Origin: Acinetobacter sp. ANC 4648
GTDB taxonomy: Bacteria > Pseudomonadota > Gammaproteobacteria > Pseudomonadales > Moraxellaceae
Reading direction: 5' to 3'
Assembly (NCBI RefSeq): GCF_002135345.1
Contig: NZ_NEGI01000001.1
Span: 558,001 to 622,000, forward strand
DNA: 64,000 nt
A model generated the notes under the pieces. It ran no database searches, was not told where the DNA came from, and saw only the letters and a list, made by a program, of their open reading frames with translations. Shown here piece after piece: positions 19,882 to 29,656 of this stretch. Position 1 is the first letter of the stretch; each line of letters starts with the position of its first letter. The position numbers were made by a program, and so were the translations under genes.

Positions 19882-20642
19882 ACCCAATTTTAGTTGCACT
19901 TGAAAAAATCAATGTGCGAATTGATGAGCGCGACATTCTCAAAAATGTTGATTTTTCACTGCACGGAAAAGAAATTGTGACACTGATTGGTCCCAATGGT
20001 GCAGGAAAATCCACCCTAATCAAAGTACTGTTAGGTATTGTTAAGCCCAATTCTGGCAAAATTCTCAGTGAGAAAAAGCTTAAACTGGCATATGTCCCCC
20101 AAAAGTTTAATCCCTCACACAGCCTGCCATTACGAGTAAAAGATTTACTCAATTTAGAGCAATGTGATAAAGCCATTAAAGCTGAAATTATTCAAGATAC
20201 TGGCATTGCCAAATTAAATGAATCCAAAGTGCAGCAACTTTCAGGCGGAGAACGGCAACGGGTTTTATTGGCTCGAGCCCTACTACGCCAACCTGATGTG
20301 TTAGTACTCGATGAACCGATGCAAGGCCTGGATATTCAATCTGAAGCTGAACTTTATGATTATGTGCGAAGTATTCCCGATCGTTATGGCTGCTCCATTT
20401 TAATTGTTTCACATGACTTACAATGGGTAATGCAAGGCACGCAACGTGTAGTGTGCTTAAATAAGCATATTTGTTGTAGCGGTTTACCCGAAAATATTCA
20501 GCAACATCCTGAGTATCAGGCCTTATTTGGTACTCAACGCGTACTCTATCAACATCATCATAGCCATTGTGCGCATGGCGATACTGCCACAGCTTGTCAG
20601 CATGATCCTCGTCCACATATTCACCCAGAACCGGAAACTTAA
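19863..20642 (+). CDS. znuC: Zinc ABC transporter ATP-binding protein
   Basis: Powers zinc import. It shows Walker A GPNGAGKS, signature LSGGERQRVLLARALL, Walker B VLVLDEPMQGLD and the H-loop His in IVSHDLQW. The C-terminal tail is His-rich (HHHSHCAHGD, HDPRPHIHPE), as in enterobacterial ZnuC, and may sense zinc. Two ATGs are possible, 19854 and 19863. AGGGA at 19848-19852 is 10 nt from the second and only 1 nt from the first, so 19863 is chosen. It overlaps the end of zur by about 19 nt (translational coupling). Confidence 0.94.
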   Translation: MLEQSLNPILVALEKINVRIDERDILKNVDFSLHGKEIVTLIGPNGAGKSTLIKVLLGIVKPNSGKILSEKKLKLAYVPQKFNPSHSLPLRVKDLLNLEQCDKAIKAEIIQDTGIAKLNESKVQQLSGGERQRVLLARALLRQPDVLVLDEPMQGLDIQSEAELYDYVRSIPDRYGCSILIVSHDLQWVMQGTQRVVCLNKHICCSGLPENIQQHPEYQALFGTQRVLYQHHHSHCAHGDTATACQHDPRPHIHPEPET

Positions 20643-20645
20643 GCC

Positions 20646-21446
20646 ATGATGGAATGGTTACAATTACTATTGCCTGCATGGATTATGGGAACACTTTTAG
20701 TGTTTCTGACCGCCCCACTGGGGTGTTTAATGTTATGGCGCCGCATGTCTTTTTTTGCTGACACGATGGCTCATGGGACTTTATTAGGTGTAGCACTTGC
20801 AGCCGTATTAGCCCTCCCCCTCTGGATTGGAGTTACATTTACTGCGATTTTATTGGTTGCAGTATTGTGGGTTTTACATGATCCTCGCCTACCCAATGAT
20901 GCTTTATTGGCACTCTGTTCGGCGACTTTATTATGCTCAGGTTTATTACTGATTCAGCATTTACCAGCATTACGGCCAGAACTTTTAAGCTACTTATTTG
21001 GTGATCTTCTTACTATCGAATGGTCTGACTTGCCAATTTTTGCAAGCGTTATTGTGATCGCTTTAGCGATTTTATATAAAAACTGGCATGCTCAAATTCA
21101 AATTGCAATTGATCCCGATATTGCAATTAGTGAGGGTGTGAATGCAAAGTGGCAGCGCTTAGTATTTATGTTGCTTTTGGCTGTGTTTACTGTTTTGGCG
21201 TTACGCGCAGTTGGCTCTTTGTTGATGGGTGCTTTATTGGTGATTCCAGCGCTTACAGCACGTTTACTTTCACACTCACCCAAGCAAATGGTTATTTTTG
21301 CTTTTATTGCTGCACAGAGTGGTATCACTATTGGCTTATGGTCTAGCGCAGCTTTAAATATTTCAACAGGCTTAAGTATTGTCTTATGTATGTCAATTTT
21401 ATTTGCTGTGATCTTTACCCTACAGAAAGTGAAAAAGTTGGCTTAA
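20646..21446 (+). CDS. znuB: Zinc ABC transporter permease
   Basis: Inner-membrane channel of the ZnuABC importer. The 266 aa contain about eight hydrophobic helices. TAPLGCLMLWRRMSFFADTMAHGTLLGVALA and ALRAVGSLLMGALLVIPALTARLL are conserved blocks of the ABC-3 permease family. It starts 3 nt after znuC stops. Confidence 0.94.
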   Translation: MMEWLQLLLPAWIMGTLLVFLTAPLGCLMLWRRMSFFADTMAHGTLLGVALAAVLALPLWIGVTFTAILLVAVLWVLHDPRLPNDALLALCSATLLCSGLLLIQHLPALRPELLSYLFGDLLTIEWSDLPIFASVIVIALAILYKNWHAQIQIAIDPDIAISEGVNAKWQRLVFMLLLAVFTVLALRAVGSLLMGALLVIPALTARLLSHSPKQMVIFAFIAAQSGITIGLWSSAALNISTGLSIVLCMSILFAVIFTLQKVKKLA

Positions 21447-21507
21447 TTTTTTCACTCTCAAATTTCAACAGAATAATAGCTCAAGATAATTCATAAGATT
21501 TTATTGT

Positions 21508-22138
21508 TTATTGATGCACCAAACTCAACAACCCTGCTGCACAACTAAACAGGAAGGCAAAAGTTCGATTCATATATTTTTGTTGTTTCGGAGATTTTAA
21601 AAGTCTTAATACTTTAGCCGCCAAACCTGTATAACCTGCCATGACAATCAAATCAATAGTAATCATTGTGATTGCCATAATCACATATTGAATCCATTGT
21701 AGTTTAGACAAATCTAAAAACTGTGGCAAAACTACCAATAAAAATACAATGGCTTTTGGATTACTGATATTGACGATAAAGCCATATAAGATCAGCTTGG
21801 GAATAGATTTTATCGCTTACTCAGTTGGGATATCTATCGAATATGTTTTCGTCGTCCATTGTATGTAAGCTAAATACAGTAAATATAAAACACCAAACCA
21901 TTTCACTACAAAAACGCCAACGGTGTCGTTGCAAATAATACCCCAACACCTGCTGCGACAATCGCAATTTGAACAAACAATGCCAGTTATAAACTTATTG
22001 CGTTCCAGTAACCACTGGCGAAAATTATAATTTAGACCGCTCGACATAGACGCGACGCACCCGCACCCGCACCCGCACCAGGTGAAATATAATCACCCAG
22101 CACGCCAACATATAAGCAAACCAGACTTGATACGACAT
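21508..22138 (-). pseudogene. LysE/RhtB-family exporter, multiply broken
   Basis: Fragments of one LysE-type amino-acid exporter appear in order on the minus strand but in different frames. They run from MSYQVWFAYMLACW at 22138, through SPGAGAGAGAS, MSSGLNYNFRQW, QIAIVAAGVGVLFATTPLAF then a stop, VKWFGVLYLLYLAYIQWTT ending in a TAA near 21818, SIPKLILYGFIVNISNPKAIVF, to VVLPQFLDLSK...SLVHQ. At least three frameshifts and one in-frame stop are needed to explain this. A GCACCC hexamer is repeated four times (last copy imperfect) at 22057-22080, where the family has SPGAGA, suggesting slippage there. The 3' third reads as a 76-aa open frame but cannot be functional alone. Confidence 0.85.
22057..22080. 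repeat. Hexanucleotide tandem repeat GCACCC x4
   Basis: Three exact GCACCC units and a fourth ending GCACCA. They encode alternating Gly-Ala in the pseudogene on the minus strand. This is a probable slippage tract inside the LysE remnant. Confidence 0.8.
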
Positions 22139-22574
22139 AACAAAAGGATAGAAAACTTTTAACAAGCCATTATAGTGGTTTTAAAACCATACATTTCGAT
22201 TAATTTAATCGTTAAAAAATATAAGACTTTACTATTCAACTGTTGCTTGATCATGCACAATAAGGGGATTGATAAATAAAAATAAAGGTAACTATTTATC
22301 TGCTACCTTATTTTTTAATTAAATATACTTATACCACCCATTCGAACGTTTGGAATTAATATTCATCATTATTTAATGTTTTTTTCTTAAAACTTTGATA
22401 ACTATACCCATATCTCGTTACGTACTGACGTTAAATATTATAAATCTTCTACATTATTATTTTCATTTTTTCCAATATAAAGTATAAATTCCAAAAAGAG
22501 TTAATATAGCAATTATATTTAATTTTTTTGACTTAGTGATAACAGGAAATACTTATAAAGCAGTAAAAATGATT
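22139..22574. other. AT-rich gap with one terminator-like hairpin
   Basis: About 435 bases with no gene. It holds the hairpin at 22278-22316. The remainder is strongly AT-rich, with no recognisable repeat end, RNA gene or coding frame. It looks like eroded DNA at the edge of the accessory patch. Confidence 0.6.
22278..22316. terminator. Terminator-like hairpin
   Basis: AAGGTA and TACCTT pair across a 13-nt loop, with A-rich sequence before and a six-T run after (22311-22316). It could end the lipoprotein transcript at 22575 on the minus strand or plus-strand read-through from znuB. Confidence 0.45.
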
Positions 22575-23219
22575 TTAAAGCTCATCATATCCTAGTTGAC
22601 TTATATTAAATTTAAAGCTCTTTTTTTCAATACTGGGATCACTTCCCACACATTTAATCTCTTCTTTTTTACTTAAGTCATTATTAAGAATAAAAGATTG
22701 GATACAGTATTTTTTTAATTTAAACTCATTGATATTATTGAATTTTACAACCTCACCCTCCAAGATTGGAAACTTACCTCCCATCGTTAAAAATAGAGTA
22801 TTTTTATAATTATTCTTGTTATTTTCACCCCCAGATAAAAATACCACTTGTGCTGGGCCTGAGCCTGAGCCTTCGTAATTATCAAAATTTACAGCAATTA
22901 AACCCAATAAATATTCTTTACTTCCAATTTTTTTGACACTCGTCATCAAGATTCTTGCCTGATCTTCTCCAGAGTAAAACCGCTTTAAATCTTTTTGGTT
23001 AAGGAGGTATTCATCTAATTTAATAAACTTATCATTGACTAATACTGTTTTTAAATCAAGTGGTAACTCAATTTGTTTATATTCATTTATCAAAAGACTA
23101 CTATTAACCTTTGATTCACTGATTTTTTGCAAATTTGAGTTTAACATCTTATTTTCTGCTTTTTGACAAGCTACAAGTGAAAATAAAACTAGCAAAGGAA
23201 TAAACTTTTTAATATGCAT
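22575..23219 (-). CDS. Orphan lipoprotein next to a vgrG remnant
   Basis: A 214-aa predicted lipoprotein with signal MHIKKFIPLLVLFSLVAC (lipobox LVAC, mature QKAENK). No family is recognised. The mature part is Lys/Asn-rich, with a Gly/Ser-rich stretch (NYEGSGSGPAQ) and a single internal Cys pair (YCIQSF, IKCVGS). It starts 9 nt after the stop of the effector-tail fragment, on the same strand. In type VI secretion loci, a periplasmic lipoprotein placed after an effector is often its immunity protein. That role is inferred from position only. Confidence 0.65.
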   Translation of the reverse strand: MHIKKFIPLLVLFSLVACQKAENKMLNSNLQKISESKVNSSLLINEYKQIELPLDLKTVLVNDKFIKLDEYLLNQKDLKRFYSGEDQARILMTSVKKIGSKEYLLGLIAVNFDNYEGSGSGPAQVVFLSGGENNKNNYKNTLFLTMGGKFPILEGEVVKFNNINEFKLKKYCIQSFILNNDLSKKEEIKCVGSDPSIEKKSFKFNISQLGYDEL

Positions 23220-23228
23220 AATATGCCT

Positions 23229-23462
23229 TTATATATCCTGAATATTTGGTTGATAACCTTGTAAATGTAAATGATTATCATGATCACCATTTGTGAAAGC
23301 TACGTGTGGTAACGTTTTATTTGGCTGACCTTTTCTCTTCATTACTTGTGAACCAAATGCTTTGTAACCAAAAAGATATAAGGCATTTACAAATCGTACA
23401 TTTTTATCCCAATCAAATCTATCTACTTGACTAACGAGAACAGGGCCATCTTTATGAGGCAT
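23229..23462 (-). pseudogene. C-terminal effector-like fragment of a vgrG gene
   Basis: A 77-residue remnant starting at the deletion junction. It ends GDHDNHLHLQGYQPNIQDI. The HDNHLHLQ segment resembles the closing H-x-H metal-ligand motif of M15/MepA-like murein peptidases, so this may be the tail of a cell-wall-degrading effector domain. It overlaps the end of the upstream vgrG fragment by 11 bp in another frame. It has no credible ribosome site, so it is unlikely to be translated well. Confidence 0.6.
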
Positions 23463-24165
23463 TACTGCGATGGAAGCGAATGCTTCTTCGACTTAATGCT
23501 TCATATTGAGTATTGTCATCAATTAAACGGAGCTTCTGAGCTTGAATCTGTGCGGCAGATATTGGAACAGTGTTTGTAGACTCATCAACCAACCAATTAA
23601 TTCCCTCGCTACGCCATAAGCGAGTTAAAAACTCATAATCTGTTTCATTCGATTGCATCACAAAAGGGCGAATATCATATTCTTGTTTTAAGCCACTGTT
23701 GTTCAAGCTTAAGCTTGAAGCAAATAAAGTACTTTTAGCTTGCCACTCTTTAAATAAAATTTCAGAAATTTCACGCACATTTTTATTCATAAACACACGA
23801 CTATTACGACGCTTATGCCAAAGCGCTGTCGCATCCTCAATCGTGAGTTTATATAACGTTAATGCCCCATCACTTTGTCCCTGACTTGCACCCGTAACAA
23901 TACCTGTCGTACGGTAAAGCTCGCCAAAATCAGTGACCTGATCAACAGCAACCTGACAACCAATAAATTGTTTGAGTGCGATATGCGCATTCGTAGAAAG
24001 GCATAAAATTTCGGCGTTAAGACCCAGATTTATAAAATTTTGCCCTTGAATACACTGAATAAAGACCTGAGCATTCAATGTCGGGTTTGAAAATTGTAAA
24101 TGTAAAGCCCGTTTTTGTAGACTCAGTCCCAAACTTTCAATCAAAGCACTTATATTTTTCAACAT
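23452..24165 (-). pseudogene. vgrG: Truncated VgrG (T6SS spike), N-terminal part only
   Basis: VgrG forms the tip of the type VI secretion tube. Here only about 237 residues of the N-terminal gp27-like domain remain, from MLKNISALIESLGLSLQ, through GCQVAVDQVTDFGELYRTTGIV, SRVFMNKNVREISEILFKEW, QSNETDYEFLTRLWRSEGINWLV, to RRSIRFHRSNAS followed by TAA. A full VgrG is several hundred residues longer, with gp5 OB-fold and needle regions, which are missing. Sequence resembling a VgrG C-terminal effector follows at once, out of frame, pointing to an internal deletion near 23455. The ATG at 24165 is preferred over 24195 from the family start. No other T6SS gene is in the window. Confidence 0.8.
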
Positions 24166-24319
24166 GAATATTATTTTTGAAATTATTTTGGGCAATTCTA
24201 AACAAGCATATCGATATGTCTAGAGTAAAAATTGTTAATTTTTATTATTCTAACCTTAGAAAGAATAAAAGGAACCAATGACTTGATTCCTTTTTTTCTA
24301 CTTAAAGTAACTCGTAATA

Positions 24320-26017
24320 CTAGCTAGGAATACGTTTATAACAACGATATTCAGGTTTCCAAAAATTATCTTCTAAACGCTGTTGCAATACTTCATCATG
24401 AATTGCTGGTGCCACGCCATCTTCAATCGCTGCTTTTGCAACTTTAAAAGCAATAATTTTCGAAACTTGTTGCAATGCATTTAGATCTGGCAATAAATCC
24501 GCATCAATATCATTCAGTTTTGGTGAGCAATCGGCCAATGCATTACTCGCCGCCATTAACATATGATCCGTAACACGTGTAGCTTGCACCGCAATCACCC
24601 CCAAGCCAATACCTGGGAAAATATAAGAGTTATTACATTGCGAAATATTATACGTTTTGCCTTGATAATTCACAGGTGCAAATGGACTTCCCGTTGCAAT
24701 TAGAGCCCGACCCTCTGTCCACTGGATAATATCAGCTGGAACGGCTTCTACACGAGATGTCGGATTCGAAAGCGGTAAGACAATCGGTCGTTCGCAATTT
24801 TCCGCTAAAGTTCGAATGACCTCTTCAGTGAATAATCCTGGCTGACCAGAGACACCAATTAACACCGTTGGTTTAGCATTTTTCACAACATCAAACAGTG
24901 AAATAGTTCCTTCTGCATCGCCCCAATGTGAAACTGCATCAATTTTTTGCACCAGTTTACTTTGGAAATTTAGTAGGTTAGGCTGGTTTTCCGTAAGCAA
25001 ACCGAAACGATCGACCATATAAATCTGTGATCGAGCCTGTGCATCAGTCAAACCTTCCGCCACCATTTGTGCAACAATTTGTTCAGCAATACCACAACCT
25101 GCCGAACCTGCCCCCAAGAAAGCGACTTTTTGGTCTTTAAGCTGTTTACCAGCCGCACGACTAGCCGCGATTAAACTTCCGACAGAAACGGCTGCTGTAC
25201 CTTGAATATCATCATTAAAACAACAAATTTTGTCACGATATTTTTCCAATAATGGCATTGCATTCTTTTGAGCGAAATCTTCAAATTGAATCAAAGCGGT
25301 CGGCCAACGACGTTTAACTGCGCTAATCACTTCATCAACAAAAGCATAATACTCATCACCGCTGATCCGAGGCTGTTTCCACCCCATATAAATTGGATCA
25401 TTCAATAATTGCTGGTTGTTCGTACCGACGTCAATGGTGATCGGTAAAGTATAGGCTGGGCTAATCCCACCACATGCCGTATATAACGACAACTTACCAA
25501 TCGGGATGCCCATTCCACCAATCCCTTGATCGCCTAGACCGAGAATACGTTCACCATCCGTGATTACAATCACTTTGACATTTTTTTTATTTACATTATG
25601 TAAAATGTCATCAATATGATTTCGCTCAGGATAAGAAATAAAAACCCCACGATGACGACGATAAATATCTGAGAAGCGTTGACATGCCTCACCCACTGTC
25701 GGGGTATAAATAATCGGCATCATTTCACTCAAATGATTTTCAATTAAGTGATAAAACAGGGTTTCATTGGTGTCTTGAATATTTCGCAAATAAATATGCT
25801 TATTGATCGCATCATTAAAAGCACAGTATTGCTGATATGAACGCTGACTTTGTTCTTCGATGGTTTCGATCACATGCGGAATTAAACCATGAAGATTAAA
25901 GTGAGTACGTTCTTGTTCATTAAATGCAGAACCTTTATTTAACAATGGGAGTTCTAAAAGGGCATTACCTGCATAAGGAATATATAAAGGATACTTTTTC
26001 AAATTTTCAGTTGTCAT
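24320..26017 (-). CDS. maeA: NAD-dependent malic enzyme
   Basis: Oxidatively decarboxylates malate to pyruvate, feeding gluconeogenesis and reducing power. It shows the N-terminal malic domain ([38 protein letters not shown]), the catalytic Tyr in the IYTPTVGE motif, [22 protein letters not shown], metal ligands in FEDFAQKNA and FNDDIQGTA, and the NAD domain [15 protein letters not shown]. 565 aa from ATG 26017 matches E. coli-type MaeA. In-frame ATG codons at 26023 and 26029 and a TTG at 26041 are alternatives. Confidence 0.93.
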   Translation of the reverse strand: MTTENLKKYPLYIPYAGNALLELPLLNKGSAFNEQERTHFNLHGLIPHVIETIEEQSQRSYQQYCAFNDAINKHIYLRNIQDTNETLFYHLIENHLSEMMPIIYTPTVGEACQRFSDIYRRHRGVFISYPERNHIDDILHNVNKKNVKVIVITDGERILGLGDQGIGGMGIPIGKLSLYTACGGISPAYTLPITIDVGTNNQQLLNDPIYMGWKQPRISGDEYYAFVDEVISAVKRRWPTALIQFEDFAQKNAMPLLEKYRDKICCFNDDIQGTAAVSVGSLIAASRAAGKQLKDQKVAFLGAGSAGCGIAEQIVAQMVAEGLTDAQARSQIYMVDRFGLLTENQPNLLNFQSKLVQKIDAVSHWGDAEGTISLFDVVKNAKPTVLIGVSGQPGLFTEEVIRTLAENCERPIVLPLSNPTSRVEAVPADIIQWTEGRALIATGSPFAPVNYQGKTYNISQCNNSYIFPGIGLGVIAVQATRVTDHMLMAASNALADCSPKLNDIDADLLPDLNALQQVSKIIAFKVAKAAIEDGVAPAIHDEVLQQRLEDNFWKPEYRCYKRIPS

Positions 26018-26286
26018 TTCCATTCTCATTTGTGTGGACAATGATGTAATGACCTACGTCTTTTGCCACAATACTACTTTCGTCTTAGCTAAGCTTAAGC
26101 CTATTTTTGGGTAAATGGGTATTTAGATACGTGATAATGATATCGTGAGTATTTTACAAATTGATAAATTCATTTCTTTTCTATTATTTAGAATGACTTT
26201 CTTCACATTGTTAAAGTCCAATTGATTTTTCAATGTGATTAGCTATATTGATGCTTTACTCTGATCATGACTTTTAAAATAAAAAT

Positions 26287-26865
26287 ATGCTGAAATTACC
26301 TTTCACTACCCTGCTTATTTGCTCAGTCGTTACTATCTGTGGCTGCCAAACGATTTCAAAAACCTCAACTCAAGTAAAAGATTTAATCAGAGTAGGCGAA
26401 CAGAAAGCACCTCAAATTGATCAACAAGATGTTATTGATGTTAGTAAAACTACATTAGAAAAAATTGAGCAAATGACGCTGAATATGCCGACAGGTCAAT
26501 GGATTTATATCGAAAATGATTTACAAGGAATTTATACGCTGCAAAATAAATCTATAGATGGCAATATGCTGCTATTGCGTTTAAATTGCAAAATAACATC
26601 GCAGCAATCAGGTTTTATTCTACGTAACAAAGATGGTCAAGATATTTTAAAAGCACATGATGAACAAGCCGGACAAATTCAATTTTTATTGGACAATAAA
26701 AATTATGGCAATCCATTCCATCTGAGCAATAGCAAAAAAATAGATGCTTTTAAAACAGCACTACAAAAAACCAAAGTTATTAAAATTTTTAATGCATCCA
26801 AATTGTATACATTTCAAAATGCTCATGCTGAGCGCTTAGAACAAGCTGTGAGCTGTAAAGATTAA
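26287..26865 (+). CDS. Orphan lipoprotein, unknown family
   Basis: 192 aa with the signal MLKLPFTTLLICSVVTICGC (lipobox ICGC, mature CQTISKTS). After a helical stretch, the middle part (PTGQWIYIENDLQGIYTLQNKSIDGNMLLLRLNCKI) looks like a small beta-rich domain. I do not recognise the family. It stands alone between maeA (divergent) and argS (308 nt downstream). Confidence 0.72.
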   Translation: MLKLPFTTLLICSVVTICGCQTISKTSTQVKDLIRVGEQKAPQIDQQDVIDVSKTTLEKIEQMTLNMPTGQWIYIENDLQGIYTLQNKSIDGNMLLLRLNCKITSQQSGFILRNKDGQDILKAHDEQAGQIQFLLDNKNYGNPFHLSNSKKIDAFKTALQKTKVIKIFNASKLYTFQNAHAERLEQAVSCKD

Positions 26866-27173
26866 AGTGTGAATTTTTAGGGTTTGATATACCCCTTAAA
26901 ATGGCAAATTAAAGGCTTATAAATACAGTAATAAAATCCATCTCATATTAAAGCACGATAAAATAATGACATAAGCTCAGCAAAGTCACGCCCTCATAAA
27001 AGAGCGCAATTATTTACTTTTACCATATTCATTCAAACTAAATCTGGCATAAGAAATTAACTATTTTTACCTTTCAGGCTGAATAAGATTTATTCATACA
27101 AATGCTTTTACCTAAAGCATTCGAAATTTGCTATATTTAGCGTTTTTCTGCGACATTTATTTTCCGATAGATT
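26866..27173. other. Gap upstream of argS
   Basis: 308 bases between the lipoprotein gene and argS. A small GGGT...ACCCC hairpin (about 26879-26896) lies just after the lipoprotein stop and may be a weak terminator. The 3' part presumably holds the argS promoter; no strong match is seen, though TTTGCTATATTTAGCG lies about 45 nt upstream of the start. Confidence 0.4.
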
Positions 27174-28979
27174 ATGAATACGGCCATACAAGCAGCTCTT
27201 GATCATGCAATGCAATCCCTCCAATCTGAAGGGTTACTTCCATCTGACTGGAAAAACACCAGCACATTAACGCGAACCAAAGACCGAAGTCACGGCGATT
27301 TTGCGTCGAATATTGCCATGATTGCCTCTAAACCTGCAGGTATGAAGCCACGTGATCTTGCAGAAAAAATCTTAGCCAACTTACCTGAAGTAGCTGACAT
27401 TACGAAGGCGGAGATTGCTGGTCCAGGTTTCATCAACTTCTTTTTAAATGCAGATCAGCGCTTTGCGATACTTGATCAAATTCAAGCACAAAAAGATCAG
27501 TTTGGTAAAACCCAAGCCAATGCAGCAAAAAAAATCCAAGTCGAATTTGTATCTGCAAATCCAACTTCTAGCCTACATGTAGGTCATGGACGTGGTGCGG
27601 CCTATGGCATGACCGTTGCAAATTTGCTTGAAGCCACAGGTGCTAAAGTTGATCGTGAGTATTATGTGAATGATGCAGGTCGTCAAATGGACATCCTTGC
27701 AACATCAACTTATTTACGATATCTCGAATTAACAGGGCAAAGCCTAGTCTTCCCTAAAAATGCCTATCAAGGCGACTATGTTAAAGAAATCGCGCAAAGT
27801 ATTATCGACAAAGATGGTGATGCCTATGTTCGTCCAGTCGCTGATGTCTATAAAGATATTCCTGAAGATGTACAATATGCAGCAGAACTTGATGCAGATG
27901 GGAATAAGGTTGTTCTTTCAGGTGATAAAGAAAAACACATTGATGGCTTAATTCACAATTCTCAAGCATTGATTGGTACAGGTTATCGTGTCTTCCATCA
28001 AGCGGCTTTACATGCCATTTTAGATGACATTAAAGATGACTTGGGTGAATTTGGGGTTACTTTTGACAAATGGTTCAGCGAAGCCTCTTTAACTGAAAAA
28101 ATTGAAGAAGCCTTACAAACCCTCGATCAACGTGGCTTCTTATACGAAAAAGACGGTAACATTTGGTTTAAATCAACAGAATTTGGTGATGAAAAAGACC
28201 GTGTTGTGAAACGTCGTAATGGCCAAACCACTTATTTCGCTTCTGATATTGCGTACCACCTAAATAAATTACAACGTGGTTATACCGATATCATTGATAT
28301 CTGGGGTTCAGATCACCATGGTTATATTGCCCGTGTTAAAGCGGCAATTGATGCAATGGGTTATGACTCGAAGAAACTAACTGTTCTTTTAGTGCAATTT
28401 GTCAGCTTATGGCGCGGCGGTCAGATGATCCAAATGTCATCTCGTTCAGGTCAATTTGTGACTTTACGTGATTTGCGTAAAGAAGTTGGGAATGATGCAG
28501 CACGTTTTTATTATGTGATGCGTAAGTCTGAGCAACACATTGACTTTGACTTAGACCTTGCTGTATCACAAAGTAAAGACAATGCCGTATATTACATTCA
28601 ATATGCTTATGCTCGCGTCAATCGTATGGTTGATTTAAAAGTCCCAGAAAAGAATATTCCATTCGATCGTCAGCAATTGAGCAACTATGATGCTTCATTG
28701 TTAACACTTGAAGCGGAAACAGAAATTTTAGCAAAATTGGCAGCATATCCAGAAATTCTAATCCGTGCTGCAAATAGCTATGAACCCCATCAAATTGGTA
28801 ATTATTTAAAAGAACTGGCTGCTTTATTCCATGCTTGGTACAACTTAGATGATGCAAAGGTTTTGGATGATCAAAATATCGCATTATCTCAAGCACGTTT
28901 ATTGTTATCGGTAAACGTACAACAAGTAATCAAAAATGGTTTAACATTGTTAGGTGTTTCGGCACCTTATGAAATGTAA
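27174..28979 (+). CDS. argS: Arginyl-tRNA synthetase
   Basis: Charges tRNA-Arg. This class I synthetase of 601 aa has the N-terminal Add-1 domain (MNTAIQAALDHAMQ...), the HIGH signature as HVGH in SANPTSSLHVGHGRGAAYG, and MSSRSG in place of the KMSKS loop, which is typical of this family. The C-terminal DALR anticodon-binding domain ends LLGVSAPYEM. It is followed 27 nt later by a SPOR-domain gene, a common pairing. Confidence 0.97.
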   Translation: MNTAIQAALDHAMQSLQSEGLLPSDWKNTSTLTRTKDRSHGDFASNIAMIASKPAGMKPRDLAEKILANLPEVADITKAEIAGPGFINFFLNADQRFAILDQIQAQKDQFGKTQANAAKKIQVEFVSANPTSSLHVGHGRGAAYGMTVANLLEATGAKVDREYYVNDAGRQMDILATSTYLRYLELTGQSLVFPKNAYQGDYVKEIAQSIIDKDGDAYVRPVADVYKDIPEDVQYAAELDADGNKVVLSGDKEKHIDGLIHNSQALIGTGYRVFHQAALHAILDDIKDDLGEFGVTFDKWFSEASLTEKIEEALQTLDQRGFLYEKDGNIWFKSTEFGDEKDRVVKRRNGQTTYFASDIAYHLNKLQRGYTDIIDIWGSDHHGYIARVKAAIDAMGYDSKKLTVLLVQFVSLWRGGQMIQMSSRSGQFVTLRDLRKEVGNDAARFYYVMRKSEQHIDFDLDLAVSQSKDNAVYYIQYAYARVNRMVDLKVPEKNIPFDRQQLSNYDASLLTLEAETEILAKLAAYPEILIRAANSYEPHQIGNYLKELAALFHAWYNLDDAKVLDDQNIALSQARLLLSVNVQQVIKNGLTLLGVSAPYEM

Positions 28980-29006
28980 AAACAGCCAATAAAAGAGGAA
29001 TTCCAC

Positions 29007-29615
29007 GTGTTTGGAAAAACGCAGCGCGGTGTGTCTGAACGACCGAACAAACCGAAACAACCATTGATTCCAAAATGGTTAGGGATGCTTGTGGTCATTT
29101 TAATCGTGTTAAGTTTTGCAGTAGCACTCATGCTCTGGAAACCGTGGGCACCCGTACAGCCGAGAAATAATGATGTAACTTCCCCGCATTATCAGGAAGA
29201 TACTAATAAAGATTATCGGTTCTACGACCTATTACCACAGCAACAAGTGACGCCGATACCTGAACAAGCTGTTCCTGAAACTAAAACACAGAGTCAGCCA
29301 GTTATTGTAGAAGCACCATCCCGTCCGACATCAAATGATGTCAATGTAGGTGTCGATGGTTCTGAGATAGCAGCACCACCTGCTCAACCTGAATATATTT
29401 TACAGGTTCGCAGTTATTCAGATCCTGATAGTGCTGATGCTCGTCGTGCAGAAATCATTCTAAATGGGCTTTCTGCCGATGTTGTACAAAGTACTGAAGG
29501 TGGAAAAACTTGGTATCGTGTAATTTCAGGACCTTATGAGTCACAAGATGCTGCGGTTATTGCACAACAAACGTTACAACATAGCGGTATTGATTCGATT
29601 GTGGTTAAGCGTTAA
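29007..29615 (+). CDS. SPOR-domain inner-membrane protein
   Basis: 202 aa with a short cytoplasmic N-terminus, one TM helix (WLGMLVVILIVLSFAVALMLW), a Pro-rich periplasmic linker, and a C-terminal SPOR domain (EYILQVRSYSDPDSADARRAEI...WYRVISGPYESQDAAVIAQQ...SIVVKR). SPOR domains bind denuded peptidoglycan at division septa. This resembles FtsN in layout but lacks recognisable FtsN essential repeats. The GTG start has AGAGGA (28994-28999) 7 nt upstream. Confidence 0.9.
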   Translation: MFGKTQRGVSERPNKPKQPLIPKWLGMLVVILIVLSFAVALMLWKPWAPVQPRNNDVTSPHYQEDTNKDYRFYDLLPQQQVTPIPEQAVPETKTQSQPVIVEAPSRPTSNDVNVGVDGSEIAAPPAQPEYILQVRSYSDPDSADARRAEIILNGLSADVVQSTEGGKTWYRVISGPYESQDAAVIAQQTLQHSGIDSIVVKR

Positions 29616-29632
29616 TTAATCTTGTAACAATG

Positions 29633-29656
29633 AGGATGCTTCGGCATCCTTTTTTT
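29633..29656 (+). terminator. Terminator after argS-SPOR operon
   Basis: AGGATGC (29633-29639), loop TTCG, GCATCCT (29644-29650), then a run of seven T. UUCG-type loops are very stable. Its T-run overlaps the stop codon of the convergent hydrolase gene by 2 nt. Confidence 0.93.

Noticed and set aside
20188..20679. 163-aa minus-strand open frame across znuC
   Set aside because: Lies fully over znuC and the znuB start; no homology features.
22057..22080. GCACCC repeats as a possible CRISPR or iteron array
   Set aside because: Only four 6-bp units without spacers, inside a decayed coding region; better explained by slippage.
21508..24165. Prophage or integrative island
   Set aside because: No integrase, att repeat, tRNA boundary or transposase is seen; only decayed genes.
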